Shown here: in pieces, positions 1 through 8,378 of the stretch
Layout of the letters: each line of letters starts with the position of its first letter
How positions within the stretch are numbered: the stretch's first letter is position 1
NCBI RefSeq assembly: GCF_028463985.1
Contig: NZ_CP116766.1
Coordinates: 1,302,001-1,366,000, forward strand
Reading direction: 5' to 3'
DNA length: 64,000 nt
Source of the DNA: Neisseria lisongii
GTDB taxonomy: Bacteria; Pseudomonadota; Gammaproteobacteria; Burkholderiales; Neisseriaceae
The notes under the pieces: model-generated
Database searches by the model: none
What the model was told of the DNA's origin: nothing
What the model saw: the letters and a program-made list of their open reading frames with translations, nothing else
Made by a program: the position numbers and the translations under genes

Positions 1-168
1 CGCTTTGTCCATAGCCAAACGCAGGCGGGGGTTGGAAGCAGGGTCGCCGCCGCCGAGTTTGGCGGCTACGGTAATCTCTTTAATCAGTTTGGTAAAAATT
101 TTGCCGCGTTGGGCATCGACACGGGCTTTTTTGTGTTGGATATTCGCCCACTTGCTATGGCCTGCCAT
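1..168 (-). CDS. YebC/PmpR-family DNA-binding regulator, N-terminal part (cut by window edge)
   Basis: The first 56 residues of a minus-strand gene that runs off the left edge. The start MAGHSKWANIQHKKARVDAQ and the following GKIFTKLIKEI segment are the near-invariant N-terminus of the YebC/TACO1 family. These cytosolic proteins act as transcriptional regulators or, as shown for some members, help ribosomes through proline-rich stretches. A clear Shine-Dalgarno (AAAGGAA) lies about 6 bases before the ATG at 166-168. The rest of the protein (normally about 240 residues) is outside the window, so a frame defect there cannot be excluded. Confidence 0.93.
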   Translation of the reverse strand, partial: MAGHSKWANIQHKKARVDAQRGKIFTKLIKEITVAAKLGGGDPASNPRLRLAMDKA

Positions 169-464
169 GTAGATTCCTTTCGTTTTCCGCAACTTATCGC
201 TGCAGCCTGAGTTAATTTTCAAGCGGTGGATTTTATCATAGTTTTACAGCACTGAAAAATGCCTGTTGTCGGGAAAGCGGAATTATGAATATTTTAATTA
301 TCCAAACTTTGCGGTATGATAGCCGCCGAATGCCGTCGTCGTAATGATGATTTTCAGACGGCCTTCCCCGCCCTTGCGGCCTGCTCGCTGCAATGGATAC
401 GGGAACGGTTTGCGGCGGGACAGTCGCCCGCTGCTTAATCTTATTTCTTATAAAGGTATTATTT
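169..464. other. Divergent intergenic region between yebC and the AGCS symporter gene
   Basis: About 300 bases hold the promoters of two divergently transcribed genes. The left part is AT-rich (around 210-310). A single DNA uptake sequence (TTTCAGACGGCC) lies near 351-362. I see no conserved riboswitch or RNA gene. The Shine-Dalgarno of the symporter gene is AAAGG at about 451-456. Confidence 0.5.
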
Positions 465-1889
465 ATGGAAGCTCAACTGTCTGCACTGGTGGGTGCGGTC
501 AATACTGTCCTGTGGGACTATTTACTGATTTATGCGCTGCTCGGTATCGGGCTGTTTTTCACGGTTTATCTGGGTGCGCCGCAAATTACCAGACTGGGAA
601 CAGGATTCAAATCGGTGTTCGGCGGCCTGTTTTCCAAATCGGGCAAGGATACCGACCAAAAATCGCTTTCTCAATTTCAGGCTTTGGCGGTGGCAATTTC
701 CGCTCAAATCGGTACGGGCAACGTTGCCGGTGTCGCCACAGCGATTACGGCGGGCGGCCCCGGTGCGGTGTTTTGGATGTGGCTTTCTGCCGTTTTGGGC
801 ATGTCCACGATTTTCGCCGAAGCGGTGTTGGCACAAAAATACCGTGTCATCAGCCAAGGTAAATATATCGGCGGCCCGGCGTTTTATATCACCCACGGTT
901 TGTCGCCGAAAATCGGAAAAGGGGCGGCACGCTTTCTGTCGGGCTTGTTCTCGGTTGCCCTGATTCTGGCCTTGGGCTTTATCGGCAACGCCACGCAGGC
1001 CAATTCGATTGCGTCGGCGGTAACGGTGGCGTTTAATCTTCCGGCCTTGGGGGTCGGGATTGCGCTGGCGCTACTGACCGGTTTGATTGTAATCGGCGGA
1101 GTGAACCGCATTGCCAATGTTGCCCAGTTTGTCGTGCCGTTTATGGCGCTGATTTATATTGTGTGCGCCGTGGTGATTCTGTTCCAATATGCCGATCATA
1201 TTTATCCGATGATGCACGATATTTTCACCGCTGCATTCAATCCTGAAGCAGTTTTGGGCGGCGCTGCCGGTATCGGTATGTGCGAAGCCATCCGCTTCGG
1301 CGTGGCACGGGGGCTGTTTTCCAACGAAGCCGGTATGGGTTCGACCCCGCACGCCCACGCTACTGCAGATGTCAAACACCCTGTCCAACAAGGCATGGCG
1401 GCATTTATCGGCGTGTTTATCGATACCTTGCTGGTCTGCACCGCCACCGCTCTGATTATCCTGCTGACCGATGCCGGACGTTCGGGCTATCAGGGCGCAG
1501 CGCTGACCCAATATGCGTTTACCACAGCTTTCCCCGGCTTCGGTAGCCAACTGCTCGCCATCTGCCTGACTTTCTTTGCTTTTACCACCATTATCGGCTG
1601 GTATTATTTCGGCGAATCCAACATCCGCTTCTTATTCCGAGGCAAACACTTGGTGGTTTATCGGGGCTTGGTGCTGCTGGCGATTGTATTGGGAACGCTG
1701 GGCAAAGTCGATTTGGTGTGGAGCTTATCGGATATGTTCAACGGCTTTATGGTAATTCCGAACCTGATTGCCCTCTTCCTGCTGCGCCGTGAAATCCGTG
1801 CCGTTTACGATGATTATCTGACGCAGAAAAAAACCGGCGGTGAACCGATTTACCGATATGAAACGCACGAGTTTCACGAAAAATCCTGA
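465..1889 (+). CDS. Sodium:alanine (AGCS) family amino-acid symporter
   Basis: A 474-residue inner-membrane protein of the alanine/glycine:cation symporter family (AgcS/AlsT/DagA), which imports small neutral amino acids with sodium. The start at 465 (MEAQLSALVGAVNTVLW) follows AAAGG; the open frame extends 24 codons further up but that stretch does not look like family sequence. Family motifs are clear: QALAVAISAQIGTGNVAGVA near residue 90, the GPGAVFWMW stretch, and GLFSNEAGMGSTPHAHATA near residue 285, which contributes to substrate binding. About ten hydrophobic helices are visible. The gene appears monocistronic and ends at a strong intrinsic terminator. Confidence 0.95.
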   Translation: MEAQLSALVGAVNTVLWDYLLIYALLGIGLFFTVYLGAPQITRLGTGFKSVFGGLFSKSGKDTDQKSLSQFQALAVAISAQIGTGNVAGVATAITAGGPGAVFWMWLSAVLGMSTIFAEAVLAQKYRVISQGKYIGGPAFYITHGLSPKIGKGAARFLSGLFSVALILALGFIGNATQANSIASAVTVAFNLPALGVGIALALLTGLIVIGGVNRIANVAQFVVPFMALIYIVCAVVILFQYADHIYPMMHDIFTAAFNPEAVLGGAAGIGMCEAIRFGVARGLFSNEAGMGSTPHAHATADVKHPVQQGMAAFIGVFIDTLLVCTATALIILLTDAGRSGYQGAALTQYAFTTAFPGFGSQLLAICLTFFAFTTIIGWYYFGESNIRFLFRGKHLVVYRGLVLLAIVLGTLGKVDLVWSLSDMFNGFMVIPNLIALFLLRREIRAVYDDYLTQKKTGGEPIYRYETHEFHEKS

Positions 1890-1912
1890 TAGCAAATTCA
1901 CTATCTGAAACC

Positions 1913-1950
1913 AAAAAACCTTTCCGGCTATGGCTCGGAAAGGTTTTTTT
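1913..1950 (+). terminator. Intrinsic terminator of the AGCS symporter gene
   Basis: The arms AACCTTTCCG and CGGAAAGGTT enclose a 9-base loop and are followed by seven T. The A-run before the stem makes it potentially active in both directions, which suits the convergent gene downstream. Confidence 0.9.
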
Positions 1951-1976
1951 GAGTGAGGCCGTCTGAAAATGCGGCT

Positions 1977-2603
1977 TCAAATCACATAAAAATAAATACA
2001 GACAAACTGCGCCAAGCTGCCTGCCATCACAAAAATATGCCAGATGCCGTGGCCGTGTTTGATTTTGGTATCATTAACAAACCAATAAATCCCCATGCTG
2101 TATAACACGCCGCCGGCTACCAGCCAAAACAGCCCCGCCGTTTCCAAAGCCTGCACCAGCGGATAAAGCGCCACCACAATCAGCCAGCCCATCACCACAT
2201 AAATCAGCATCGACAGCAGCCGTTTTTCACTTTTACGCCCCAGCGTCAGTTCCTGAATAATGCCGAACAGCGCCAACCCCCACGACACGCCGAACAAACT
2301 CCAGCCCCAGCCACCCCGCAGCGTAACCAGTGTAAACGGCGTATAACTGCCCGCAATCAAAAGATAAATCATACAGTGATCTACCTTTTGCAAAATCAGT
2401 TTCAGCTTAGGCTTGGGGATACTGTGATACAGCGTCGAGCCGAGATACAGCAGGCACAAGCACAAACCGTACACCAGCGCACCGGCAAATTTATAGCCGT
2501 CAAAATGCGCCACCGCCTTGCTCATCAGCAACGCCGTTCCCGTTACCGCCATCATCGTACCGACCAGATGGCTGTATGCGTTGAAGCGCTCTCCCTGATA
2601 CAT
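1977..2603 (-). CDS. Hemolysin III-like (PAQR/YqfA family) membrane protein
   Basis: A 208-residue integral membrane protein with seven predicted helices. Family marks are GSTLYHSI near residue 60, KVDHCMIYLLIAGSYTPF near residue 80, and HGHGIWHIFVMAGS near the C-terminus. The conserved His and Asp residues are the putative metal ligands of the PAQR superfamily. Bacterial members are called hemolysin III or YqfA and are linked to membrane-lipid homeostasis; haemolysis is shown for few of them. I chose the start at 2603 because MYQGERFNAYSH matches family N-termini. The open frame runs back to 2795, but the added 64 residues are atypical and would overlap the Nudix gene. Confidence 0.88.
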   Translation of the reverse strand: MYQGERFNAYSHLVGTMMAVTGTALLMSKAVAHFDGYKFAGALVYGLCLCLLYLGSTLYHSIPKPKLKLILQKVDHCMIYLLIAGSYTPFTLVTLRGGWGWSLFGVSWGLALFGIIQELTLGRKSEKRLLSMLIYVVMGWLIVVALYPLVQALETAGLFWLVAGGVLYSMGIYWFVNDTKIKHGHGIWHIFVMAGSLAQFVCIYFYVI

Positions 2604-2745
2604 AAACGTATTCTCATTCAAATAAAAAGGCTTACAGTGTACGGCAAAACGTTCAGATTGCGAATCAGGCAAATCATAAAAACAGGTTAAACCCCCGAAT
2701 GCCCGCCCGATATTGTGTACTCCCTTTAAACACAGCCAACGCCGT

Positions 2746-3390
2746 TTATTCCAAAGCGGCTTCGCAATACGCCCGATAACGTTCCGCCAAACCATATAAA
2801 ATCACCGCCGTCAGCCCCCAAATATCATAATCACGATACGGCAAAACCGGCGAATCAATGCTTTTTCCATTGTAATTCAACACACGGCTGCGATAATTTT
2901 CAGGATTGAGCGCCAATACCAGCGGCAAATAAAATACTTCCGCCACTTCGGCTGCATTCACCTCAATTTTCGGACTGCGGCGGCACAACGCAGGAACGGC
3001 ATAAACTTCATAACCCGACGGCGTATAATCGGGCGGCAATACGGGAAACGTCTGCCACTCATGCGCCGCAATCCCGATTTCTTCCGCCGTTTCCCGCAAA
3101 GCCGTCGCCGTCAGACTCACGTCCAGCCCTTCCCTGCCGCCGCCCGCCAAAGCAATCTGCCCGCCGTGGTGCCGCAGCGAAGCCGCACGGCGGGTCAGCA
3201 CAATCTGCCATTGCTGCTGATGATACACGCACGCCAACAACACCGCCGCCTGCTTGAAACATCTGTTTTCAATATCCAAAATACCGTTGCGGGCAAGCTG
3301 GGTCGGGCTGGCATAATCCGCAGCTTTGATAAGGAAATCACTAAGTTTTTCGGCGTTCATATCGGCTGATGGGAAAATGGAAAACATCAT
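2746..3390 (-). CDS. Nudix hydrolase, NudL-type CoA pyrophosphatase
   Basis: A 214-residue Nudix protein. The Nudix helix is at about residues 83-107 and contains ALRETAEEIGI. The preceding stretch VLTRRAASLRHHGGQIALAGG is the signature of the UPF0035/NudL subgroup, which cleaves coenzyme A and its thioesters to phosphopantetheine and 3',5'-ADP. As in that subgroup, the glutamate expected early in the Nudix box is replaced. Two adjacent ATGs (3390, 3387) and M11 (3360) are possible starts; none has a strong ribosome site. The assignment rests on motifs; the substrate is inferred from the subgroup. Confidence 0.85.
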   Translation of the reverse strand: MMFSIFPSADMNAEKLSDFLIKAADYASPTQLARNGILDIENRCFKQAAVLLACVYHQQQWQIVLTRRAASLRHHGGQIALAGGGREGLDVSLTATALRETAEEIGIAAHEWQTFPVLPPDYTPSGYEVYAVPALCRRSPKIEVNAAEVAEVFYLPLVLALNPENYRSRVLNYNGKSIDSPVLPYRDYDIWGLTAVILYGLAERYRAYCEAALE

Positions 3391-3880
3391 CTTATCACAC
3401 CGGTTAAGCGGAAAAATATAGTGAATTAACTGAATTTCTCACACATTCCAAACTCAACACGCCCATTATTCCAACCAACGTAAGCCGGAATAATGGGTAT
3501 TTGAAATATCGTATGGTTGATTAAGCGGATTGACTATAGTAAATCAATCAAAAAAATATGACACCACAGCGAACCACCCTTTCCCAATTCCTTCCAGCCA
3601 GCGGGATGGAGAACGGTGTGTAGCGTGCTTGCCTAAGCATGCACGTGTTCTTTAAATTCCACATGAATGCCGTCTGAAACGAAGGTAACGAGTTTCTGCG
3701 CAGCTAGAACCGTAGGTTTCGCCAAAACGAGCGTAGCGGGTTTCTGCAAAGCTAAAATCAGATTTTCAGACGGCTTCGACATAAAACTCACAGAACAGGT
3801 GCGTGTTTTGGCGCACACCTTACAAGTGCCGGATTAAATGGTATGGATTATTTAGTTAATCCACTATATAAACATCATTA
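3391..3880. repeat. Intergenic repeat block: short MITE, half MITE-2, uptake-sequence repeat
   Basis: Nearly 500 bases without a gene, built from repeat modules seen elsewhere in the window. In order: an internally deleted MITE-1 (3417-3538), the TATAGTAAATC arm of MITE-2 sharing its first TATA (from 3535), a palindromic module around GCTTGCCTAAGCATGCACG (3620-3650), a repeat bracketed by uptake sequences (3668-3776), and a module carrying GTGCGTGTTTTGGCGCAC that ends in AATCCACTATATA (3867). The order is mirrored at 45.08-45.70 kb, so this is a composite repeat. The 61-codon minus-strand ORF inside it is not a gene. Confidence 0.75.
3417..3538 (+). mobile_element. MITE-1, internally deleted copy (122 bp)
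   Basis: It begins TATAGTGAATTAACTGAATT and ends GCGGATTGACTATA, the same ends as the 197-bp MITE-1 copies. The middle is shortened and the dRS3-like arms are degenerate (CATTATTCC and GGAATAATG remain). Confidence 0.7.
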
Positions 3881-3912
3881 AGCCGTCTGAAAATCAAGTT
3901 TTCAGACGGCCT
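3881..3912. terminator. Inverted pair of DNA uptake sequences
   Basis: AGCCGTCTGAAAA and its inverted copy face each other with a 6-base spacer, making a strong hairpin. Such pairs serve both as uptake signals and as likely terminators. Confidence 0.7.
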
Positions 3913-3947
3913 ATTTCTATTCTGTTTCCAAACAGTCAGACATAAAG

Positions 3948-3978
3948 AAAAAGGCTTCCGAAACTTGGAAGCCTTTTT
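3948..3978 (-). terminator. Intrinsic terminator of the tRNA-Arg/tRNA-Glu transcript
   Basis: The 12-base arms AAAAAGGCTTCC and GGAAGCCTTTTT enclose a 7-base loop, 7 bases past the CCA end of tRNA-Glu on the minus strand, and end in a T-run. Confidence 0.85.
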
Positions 3979-3985
3979 CAAAATC

Positions 3986-4060
3986 TGGCACGCCCACGGG
4001 GAATCGAACCCCGGTTACCGCCGTGAAAGGGCGATGTCCTAACCGCTAGACGATGGGCGC
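3986..4060 (-). tRNA. tRNA-Glu (anticodon TTC)
   Basis: Read on the minus strand, it begins GCGCCCATCGTCTAGCGG, has the anticodon loop CTTTCAC (anticodon TTC), the T-arm GGGGTTCGAATCCCC, and an encoded CCA at the 3' end. The acceptor stem closes with a G-U at the first pair. It lies 12 bases downstream of tRNA-Arg in the same direction, so both probably come from one transcript. Confidence 0.96.
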
Positions 4061-4072
4061 AGAATTCTCAAG

Positions 4073-4149
4073 TGGCGCACCCGGAGCGATTCGAACGCCC
4101 GACCCTCTGGTTCGTAGCCAGATACTCTATCCAACTGAGCTACGGGTGC
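4073..4149 (-). tRNA. tRNA-Arg (anticodon ACG)
   Basis: The minus strand begins GCACCCGTAGCTCAGTTGG, has the anticodon loop CTACGAA (anticodon ACG, in which the first A is normally converted to inosine), the T-arm GGGCGTTCGAATCGCTC, and an encoded CCA. The length of 77 bases is typical. It is the first gene of a two-tRNA unit with tRNA-Glu. Confidence 0.96.
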
Positions 4150-4267
4150 TTGCTTAAGAAAGATTGAATTATATATAGCCGGTTATTTTGCGTCAAGCCC
4201 TTTGCTGGAAAAAAATCAAAAAAAGTGTAAAATGCCGCTTTGTTGTTTGAATTTACAGGAAAAGAAA

Positions 4268-5659
4268 ATGGCGGATATTTCGCACTGGCCTGCTCTGGCG
4301 GCGGTATTTTCCCGCTTCGGCCTGCCGGTTGCCGTGGTGGATTTGGAATCTACGGGCGGCAATTTTTATCAGGACAGGATCACCGAAATCGCCCTGATTC
4401 GTTTTGAAAACGGCAAAATCCGGCGCTATGAACAGCTGGTTAATCCGCAGCAGCCGATTTCGGAATTTATTGAAAACCTGACCGGTATTTCCAATGAAAC
4501 CGTCGCCCATGCGCCGGCTTTTGCCGACATCGCCGCGGATTTGCTGCCGTTGTTGCAGCATTCGCTGGTAGTTGCCCACAACAGCCGTTTCGACCATACT
4601 TTTCTGCGCCATGAGTTTGCCCGTGCCGGTATCGATTTTGCCGGTCCGGCATTATGCACCGTCCAACTTTCCCGCCGACTGTATCCCCAAGAATACAAAC
4701 ATAATTTAGACAGCATTATCGAGCGTTTCGATATTCCGGTTGCCAACCGCCATCGGGCGATGACCGATGTTGTCGCATTGTGCGACTTTTTGGAACGCAG
4801 CCTGCAAGAACACTCACCCGATGAATGGCTGCAGCAAAGCCAATCGCTGCTGCGCCCCGCCATGCTGCCTTCAACCTTGCCGCCCGATTTGCAGGGGCAA
4901 ATCTATGCCCTGCCCGACAGCGCCGGTGCTGCGGTATGGCTGGACGCACACAGTCAGGCATTATCGGTGGAAGCCTACGAACACGCCTATTCGGAAATTT
5001 CGGCTGCGTTCAGCCGCAAAAAACTGCCGCCCTATCTCCAAGCCGCCGCCCAAATCCGCTTTATGCCCGCCATAGGTACGCTGCACGCCTTGTGGCTCAA
5101 GGCACAGGCGGCACTGGAACACCGGCTGATGCCGTCTAAAAACGGCAAATACTTTTTCACCGTACAATTTACTCCGTCCGCCCAAGGCGTATTGCAGGCA
5201 AAAATCGTTCCCCTCAACAACGGTTGGCACGAACGCAAACCAAATGGTCTGTTTCTGCACAAAAAAGCCGCCAAACGTGCTTTGGCGGACTGGGCGCAAA
5301 CCCACGATCTTTGCCCTGCCTTGCTCGATATTCTGCCGACCACCTACGCCGCCAACCAGCCCTGCCCCTTGCAGGCACTCGGAAGCTGCGACGGCAACTG
5401 CCGCTCAAGTTCAGGTATCGAGCGGCACAACCGTTTAATCGAACAATACGCACCGCAACTGCCCGTTGCCGACTGGGGCAAGCTGCATGAATTTGATGTA
5501 ACCGAACGCCACCCCTTAAACGGCAAAAGCATCACCTTCCGCTGCAGCGGCGGTGCCATCGCCCTGCCCGACGGCCGCTGGTATTTTGACGACACCCTCC
5601 ACGCCGCCCTCAAAGCTGCCGTGAAGAAAAATAAAGCTGATATTCAGCCGGTAAAATAA
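4268..5659 (+). CDS. DnaQ-like 3'-5' exonuclease with a UvrC/Cho-like C-terminal region
   Basis: A 463-residue protein. Residues 20-180 form a DEDDh exonuclease like the proofreading subunit epsilon: D25 and E27 in VVDLESTGG, D109 in HNSRFD, H162 and D167 in HRAMTDVVAL. Related fusions continue into a GIY-YIG endonuclease and a Cys-containing tail as in UvrC/Cho. Here the tail is recognisable (PCPLQALGSCDGNC near residue 385), but the GIY-YIG core has decayed: the segment starting LPDSAG near residue 215 continues AAVWLDAHSQ with no GIY or YIG triad. So only the exonuclease is expected to be active. The start at 4268 follows AGGAAAAG; 22 upstream in-frame codons are ignored. A role in DNA repair is inferred. 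Confidence 0.85.
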   Translation: MADISHWPALAAVFSRFGLPVAVVDLESTGGNFYQDRITEIALIRFENGKIRRYEQLVNPQQPISEFIENLTGISNETVAHAPAFADIAADLLPLLQHSLVVAHNSRFDHTFLRHEFARAGIDFAGPALCTVQLSRRLYPQEYKHNLDSIIERFDIPVANRHRAMTDVVALCDFLERSLQEHSPDEWLQQSQSLLRPAMLPSTLPPDLQGQIYALPDSAGAAVWLDAHSQALSVEAYEHAYSEISAAFSRKKLPPYLQAAAQIRFMPAIGTLHALWLKAQAALEHRLMPSKNGKYFFTVQFTPSAQGVLQAKIVPLNNGWHERKPNGLFLHKKAAKRALADWAQTHDLCPALLDILPTTYAANQPCPLQALGSCDGNCRSSSGIERHNRLIEQYAPQLPVADWGKLHEFDVTERHPLNGKSITFRCSGGAIALPDGRWYFDDTLHAALKAAVKKNKADIQPVK

Positions 5660-5751
5660 CGGCTGAATATCCTGTAAACGTTCTCAAAATATATAGACAA
5701 AACAGCGTTTTCGCTATATGTTGCGGTTCACTGATTAAAAGAATTCAAACC

Positions 5752-6543
5752 ATGACTCCGAAAATCATTTTTTTCGACATCGACGACACGCTCTACCGCA
5801 AATACACCGACACTCTACGGCCCTCCGTCTTGCAGGCGATGAATGCTCTCAAGGCCAAAGGCATACTCACCGCCATCGCCACCGGCCGCACGCCTGCCGC
5901 TTTTCCCGAAAAAATCAAACAGCTTATCCGCCAATGCGGTATGGATATGCTGATTTCCATCAACGGTCAATATATTGAATACCAAGGGAAAATGTTGCAA
6001 TCCTATCCGATGGACGAAGCCGACATTCACGCCGTTATCGCTGTTTTGCAGCGGAAAAACATTCCCTATGCGTTTGTCGGTACACAGCATATTGCCGTAT
6101 CCGAACGCAATACGCTGACCGAAAACACGCTTGCCAGTATTCTGACCGTCTGCCCCGAAGACCCGCATTATTACCAGAAGCATGAAGTGTACCAAATGCT
6201 GGCATTCTATCCGCCGCAACAAGATGGAGAAATCAGCCCCGACATCGAAGCACTCGGCCTGAAAACCGTCCGCTGGCATGAAAACGCCGTCGATATCCTG
6301 CGCAGCGGCGGCTCAAAAGCCGTCGGCATTGCCCACTCCGTTGCCAAACTGGGCATAGCAATGCAGGACGTAATGGCGTTCGGCGACGGTATGAACGACA
6401 TTGAAATGCTGCAAACCGTCGGCTTCGGCGTTGCCATGGGCAACGGCGAACCCCAAGCCAAAGCCGCCGCCCGCCATGTCTGCCCGAGCGTCGATGAAGA
6501 CGGCGTGTATCGGGGGCTGCAGGAATTGGGGATTATTGATTAA
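5752..6543 (+). CDS. Cof-type HAD-superfamily (IIB) phosphatase
   Basis: A 263-residue cytosolic phosphatase. The nucleophile motif is IIFFDIDDTLY (D9, D11). The second motif threonine lies in AIATGRTP near residue 45. The lysine of motif III and the metal-binding GDGMNDIEML of motif IV lie near residues 185-215. The large cap between motifs II and III places it in subclass IIB (Cof/YbiV/YidA type), whose members dephosphorylate sugar phosphates or cofactors; the exact substrate cannot be told. It is followed by a hairpin of paired uptake sequences. Confidence 0.9.
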   Translation: MTPKIIFFDIDDTLYRKYTDTLRPSVLQAMNALKAKGILTAIATGRTPAAFPEKIKQLIRQCGMDMLISINGQYIEYQGKMLQSYPMDEADIHAVIAVLQRKNIPYAFVGTQHIAVSERNTLTENTLASILTVCPEDPHYYQKHEVYQMLAFYPPQQDGEISPDIEALGLKTVRWHENAVDILRSGGSKAVGIAHSVAKLGIAMQDVMAFGDGMNDIEMLQTVGFGVAMGNGEPQAKAAARHVCPSVDEDGVYRGLQELGIID

Positions 6544-6558
6544 ATGCCACCGCCAAAA

Positions 6559-6595
6559 CGAAGCCGTCTGAAAACTTGATTTTCAGACGGCTTCG
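6559..6595. terminator. Inverted uptake-sequence pair after the HAD phosphatase gene
   Basis: CGAAGCCGTCTGAAAA and its inverse flank a short loop 16 bases after the stop codon, giving a long stem suited to termination. Confidence 0.75.
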
Positions 6596-6610
6596 TTTGC
6601 ATTGTGCAAA

Positions 6611-6807
6611 TATAGTGAATCAACCAAATTTCCAGCACATTCTAAACCCAACATGTCCGTCATTCCGACGAAAGTCGGAATCTATTTCAGCGGCTTAGGC
6701 AACTGTTTTTTCTTTACAGTTTCTGAATCTGACAGATGGATTCCGACTTTCGTCGGAATGACGGGGGTATCGGAAAATTGTATGGATTTTTAAGTGGATT
6801 CACTATA
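6611..6807 (+). mobile_element. MITE-1, full-length copy (197 bp)
   Basis: The ends are TATAGTGAATCAACC and GTGGATTCACTATA, with a TA at each end matching the TA target duplication of IS630-type elements. Inside are two inverted arms, ATTCCGACGAAAGTCGGAAT and its partner, resembling the neisserial dRS3 repeat. There is no coding capacity. Its right end interrupts the 5' part of the glycosyltransferase remnant that follows. Confidence 0.88.
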
Positions 6808-7297
6808 GTTTCCGCTGTTGACGGCAATTAAATCTATTTGTTACCACAATAAAAATATTCATTTTCATCTGCTTAATAAAGAATATCCTGAAGAGTGGTT
6901 CGATTGGCTGAATCAAAAATTAGCACTTTTAGGCAGCTGTATTGAAAACGTCAAAATTCAAGGCAACTTTGCCGAGAATCATCATCTTCCCCATATCAAT
7001 GAAGCGACTTATTATCGGCTGTTGATTCCGACTTTGGCTGCTGAAAAAGCCCTGTATTTGGATTGTGATTTGGTCGTTAATACAGATTTATTACCACTGT
7101 ATCAGACTGATTTGGGCGATAATTATCTGGCTGCAACGGTGGACGGGGTATTAAATTATACTGATCATTTTTATTATGAATTCCCTGATTTAAAGCCCTA
7201 TTTTAATTCGGGTATTCTGTTGTTTAATCAAGACAAATGGAAAAAGGAAGGTTTGGTTGAAAAAGCCTTGGCGATGGCGGGACAATATAATAATTTC
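6808..7297 (+). pseudogene. Glycosyltransferase family 8 remnant, truncated at both ends
   Basis: The frame is open from the MITE-1 end (FPLLTAIKSICYHNKNIHF) to the IS630 left end. The fragment of about 165 residues has GT8 features: LPHINEATYYRLLIPTL, the DxD metal site in LYLDCDLVVN, and PYFNSGILLFN. Homologues (LgtC and related lipopolysaccharide or glycoprotein galactosyl/glucosyltransferases) have about 20 more residues at the N-terminus and about 100-150 more at the C-terminus. The MITE has replaced the start and the IS630 has cut the end. No matching 5' sequence is visible left of the MITE, so a deletion accompanied the insertion. Probably non-functional. Confidence 0.82.
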
Positions 7298-7360
7298 TAT
7301 AGTCAATCTACCTAAAATAAATTACAATTTAGCCGACATTGATTCACCCAATTCCTCCCC

Positions 7361-8378
7361 ATGACCTACTCAACAGACTTCCGCAAACTCGCCCTAGCCA
7401 AACTCAAACAAGGCCTTTCCATCCGCAAAGCAGCCAAAGAACTCGGTATCGGCAGCGATACCCTGTTCAGATGGACAAAGAACCCTGTCCCCAAAGCCTA
7501 CCCCAAAGACAGAAAACCTTTCAAAATCACAAAAGAAGCACTGTTTCTGGATGTAGAACAATACCCCGATGCCTATTGCTACGAACGGGCAGAGCGGTTT
7601 AACTGTTCAACCAGTGCTATTCATAAAGCACTGCAAAAATACGGTATCAGCCGAAAAAAAGACCAATAAACACCCAAAGGCAAATGTCCGGCTCAGAAGA
7701 CGGTTTATCAGACTCAAACACCGTTTTCATCTGAAAAAACGTCCGATTGTCTGTTTGGATGAAAGTGGATTCAGAACCTCCGTCCACCGTCCTTATGGGT
7801 ATGCACCCAAAGGCAGCCTTTGCATCAATACTTATGACTGGCAGGGACATAATCAGACCAATGCCATCGGTGCGCTATAGTGAATCCACTTAAAAATCCA
7901 TACAATTTTCCGATACCCCCGTCATTCCGACGAAAGTCGGAATCCATCTGTCAGATTCAGAAACTGTAAAGAAAAAACAGTTGCCTAAGCCGCTGAAATA
8001 GATTCCGACTTTCGTCGGAATGACGGGCATGTTGGGTTTAGAGTGTGCTGGAAATTTGGTTGATTCACTATATATGGCGGACGGCTGTTTGCGGTCGGTT
8101 TGTTTGACTGCAGTATCAACAGCAGGATATTTGATACTTGGGTAGAACAGCTGCTGATACCGCAGCTTCCGGATAACAGTGTGGTGGTCATGGATAATGC
8201 GGCGTTTCATAAGGGTAAGGCCGAAGCGTTATTGAAGGATAAAGGCCATACTGTCTTGTGGCTTCCTCCTTACAGTCCCGACTTAAATCCGATTGAGAAG
8301 AAGTGGGCTTGGTTAAAGGCCAGACGGAGGAAGTTTGGGGTGATGTCTGTGGATGAGTTGTTTAGGGGTGTTATTTAA
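7361..8378 (+). pseudogene. IS630-family transposase, two-frame and interrupted by MITE-1
   Basis: Frame 1 (7361-7669) encodes the helix-turn-helix part (SIRKAAKELGIGSDTLFRW). Frame 2 encodes the DDE catalytic part: first Asp in VCLDESGFRT, second in VVVMDNAAFHKG, Glu in YSPDLNPIEKKW. The frames are joined near a run of seven A (7654-7660); losing one A would fuse them, so transcriptional slippage or a mutation is possible. The catalytic frame is then interrupted at 7877 by MITE-1, which adds an immediate stop (IGAL followed by TAG). Frame 2 resumes at 8073 in register because the insertion is 195 bases. No full-length transposase can be made from this copy. Confidence 0.85.
7876..8072 (-). 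mobile_element. MITE-1, full-length copy (197 bp) inside the IS630 transposase
   Basis: The same 197-bp element as at 6611-6807, in the opposite orientation and nearly identical in sequence. Insertion at the TA of a leucine codon (CTA) in the transposase duplicated the TA; removing 195 bases restores the reading frame exactly (GCG CTA then TAT GGC). This shows the precise boundaries and target rule of the MITE. Confidence 0.92.

Noticed and set aside
3633..3818. 61-codon minus-strand frame with repeated Ala/Lys/Val segments
   Set aside because: It is the translation of the bracketed ~48-bp repeat; similar frames appear wherever that repeat occurs (for example 21611-21916 and 51477-51917).
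6602..6793. 63-codon frame in MITE-1 (also at 55425-55628)
   Set aside because: Recurs only because the MITE recurs; no ribosome site, and it includes the inverted arms.
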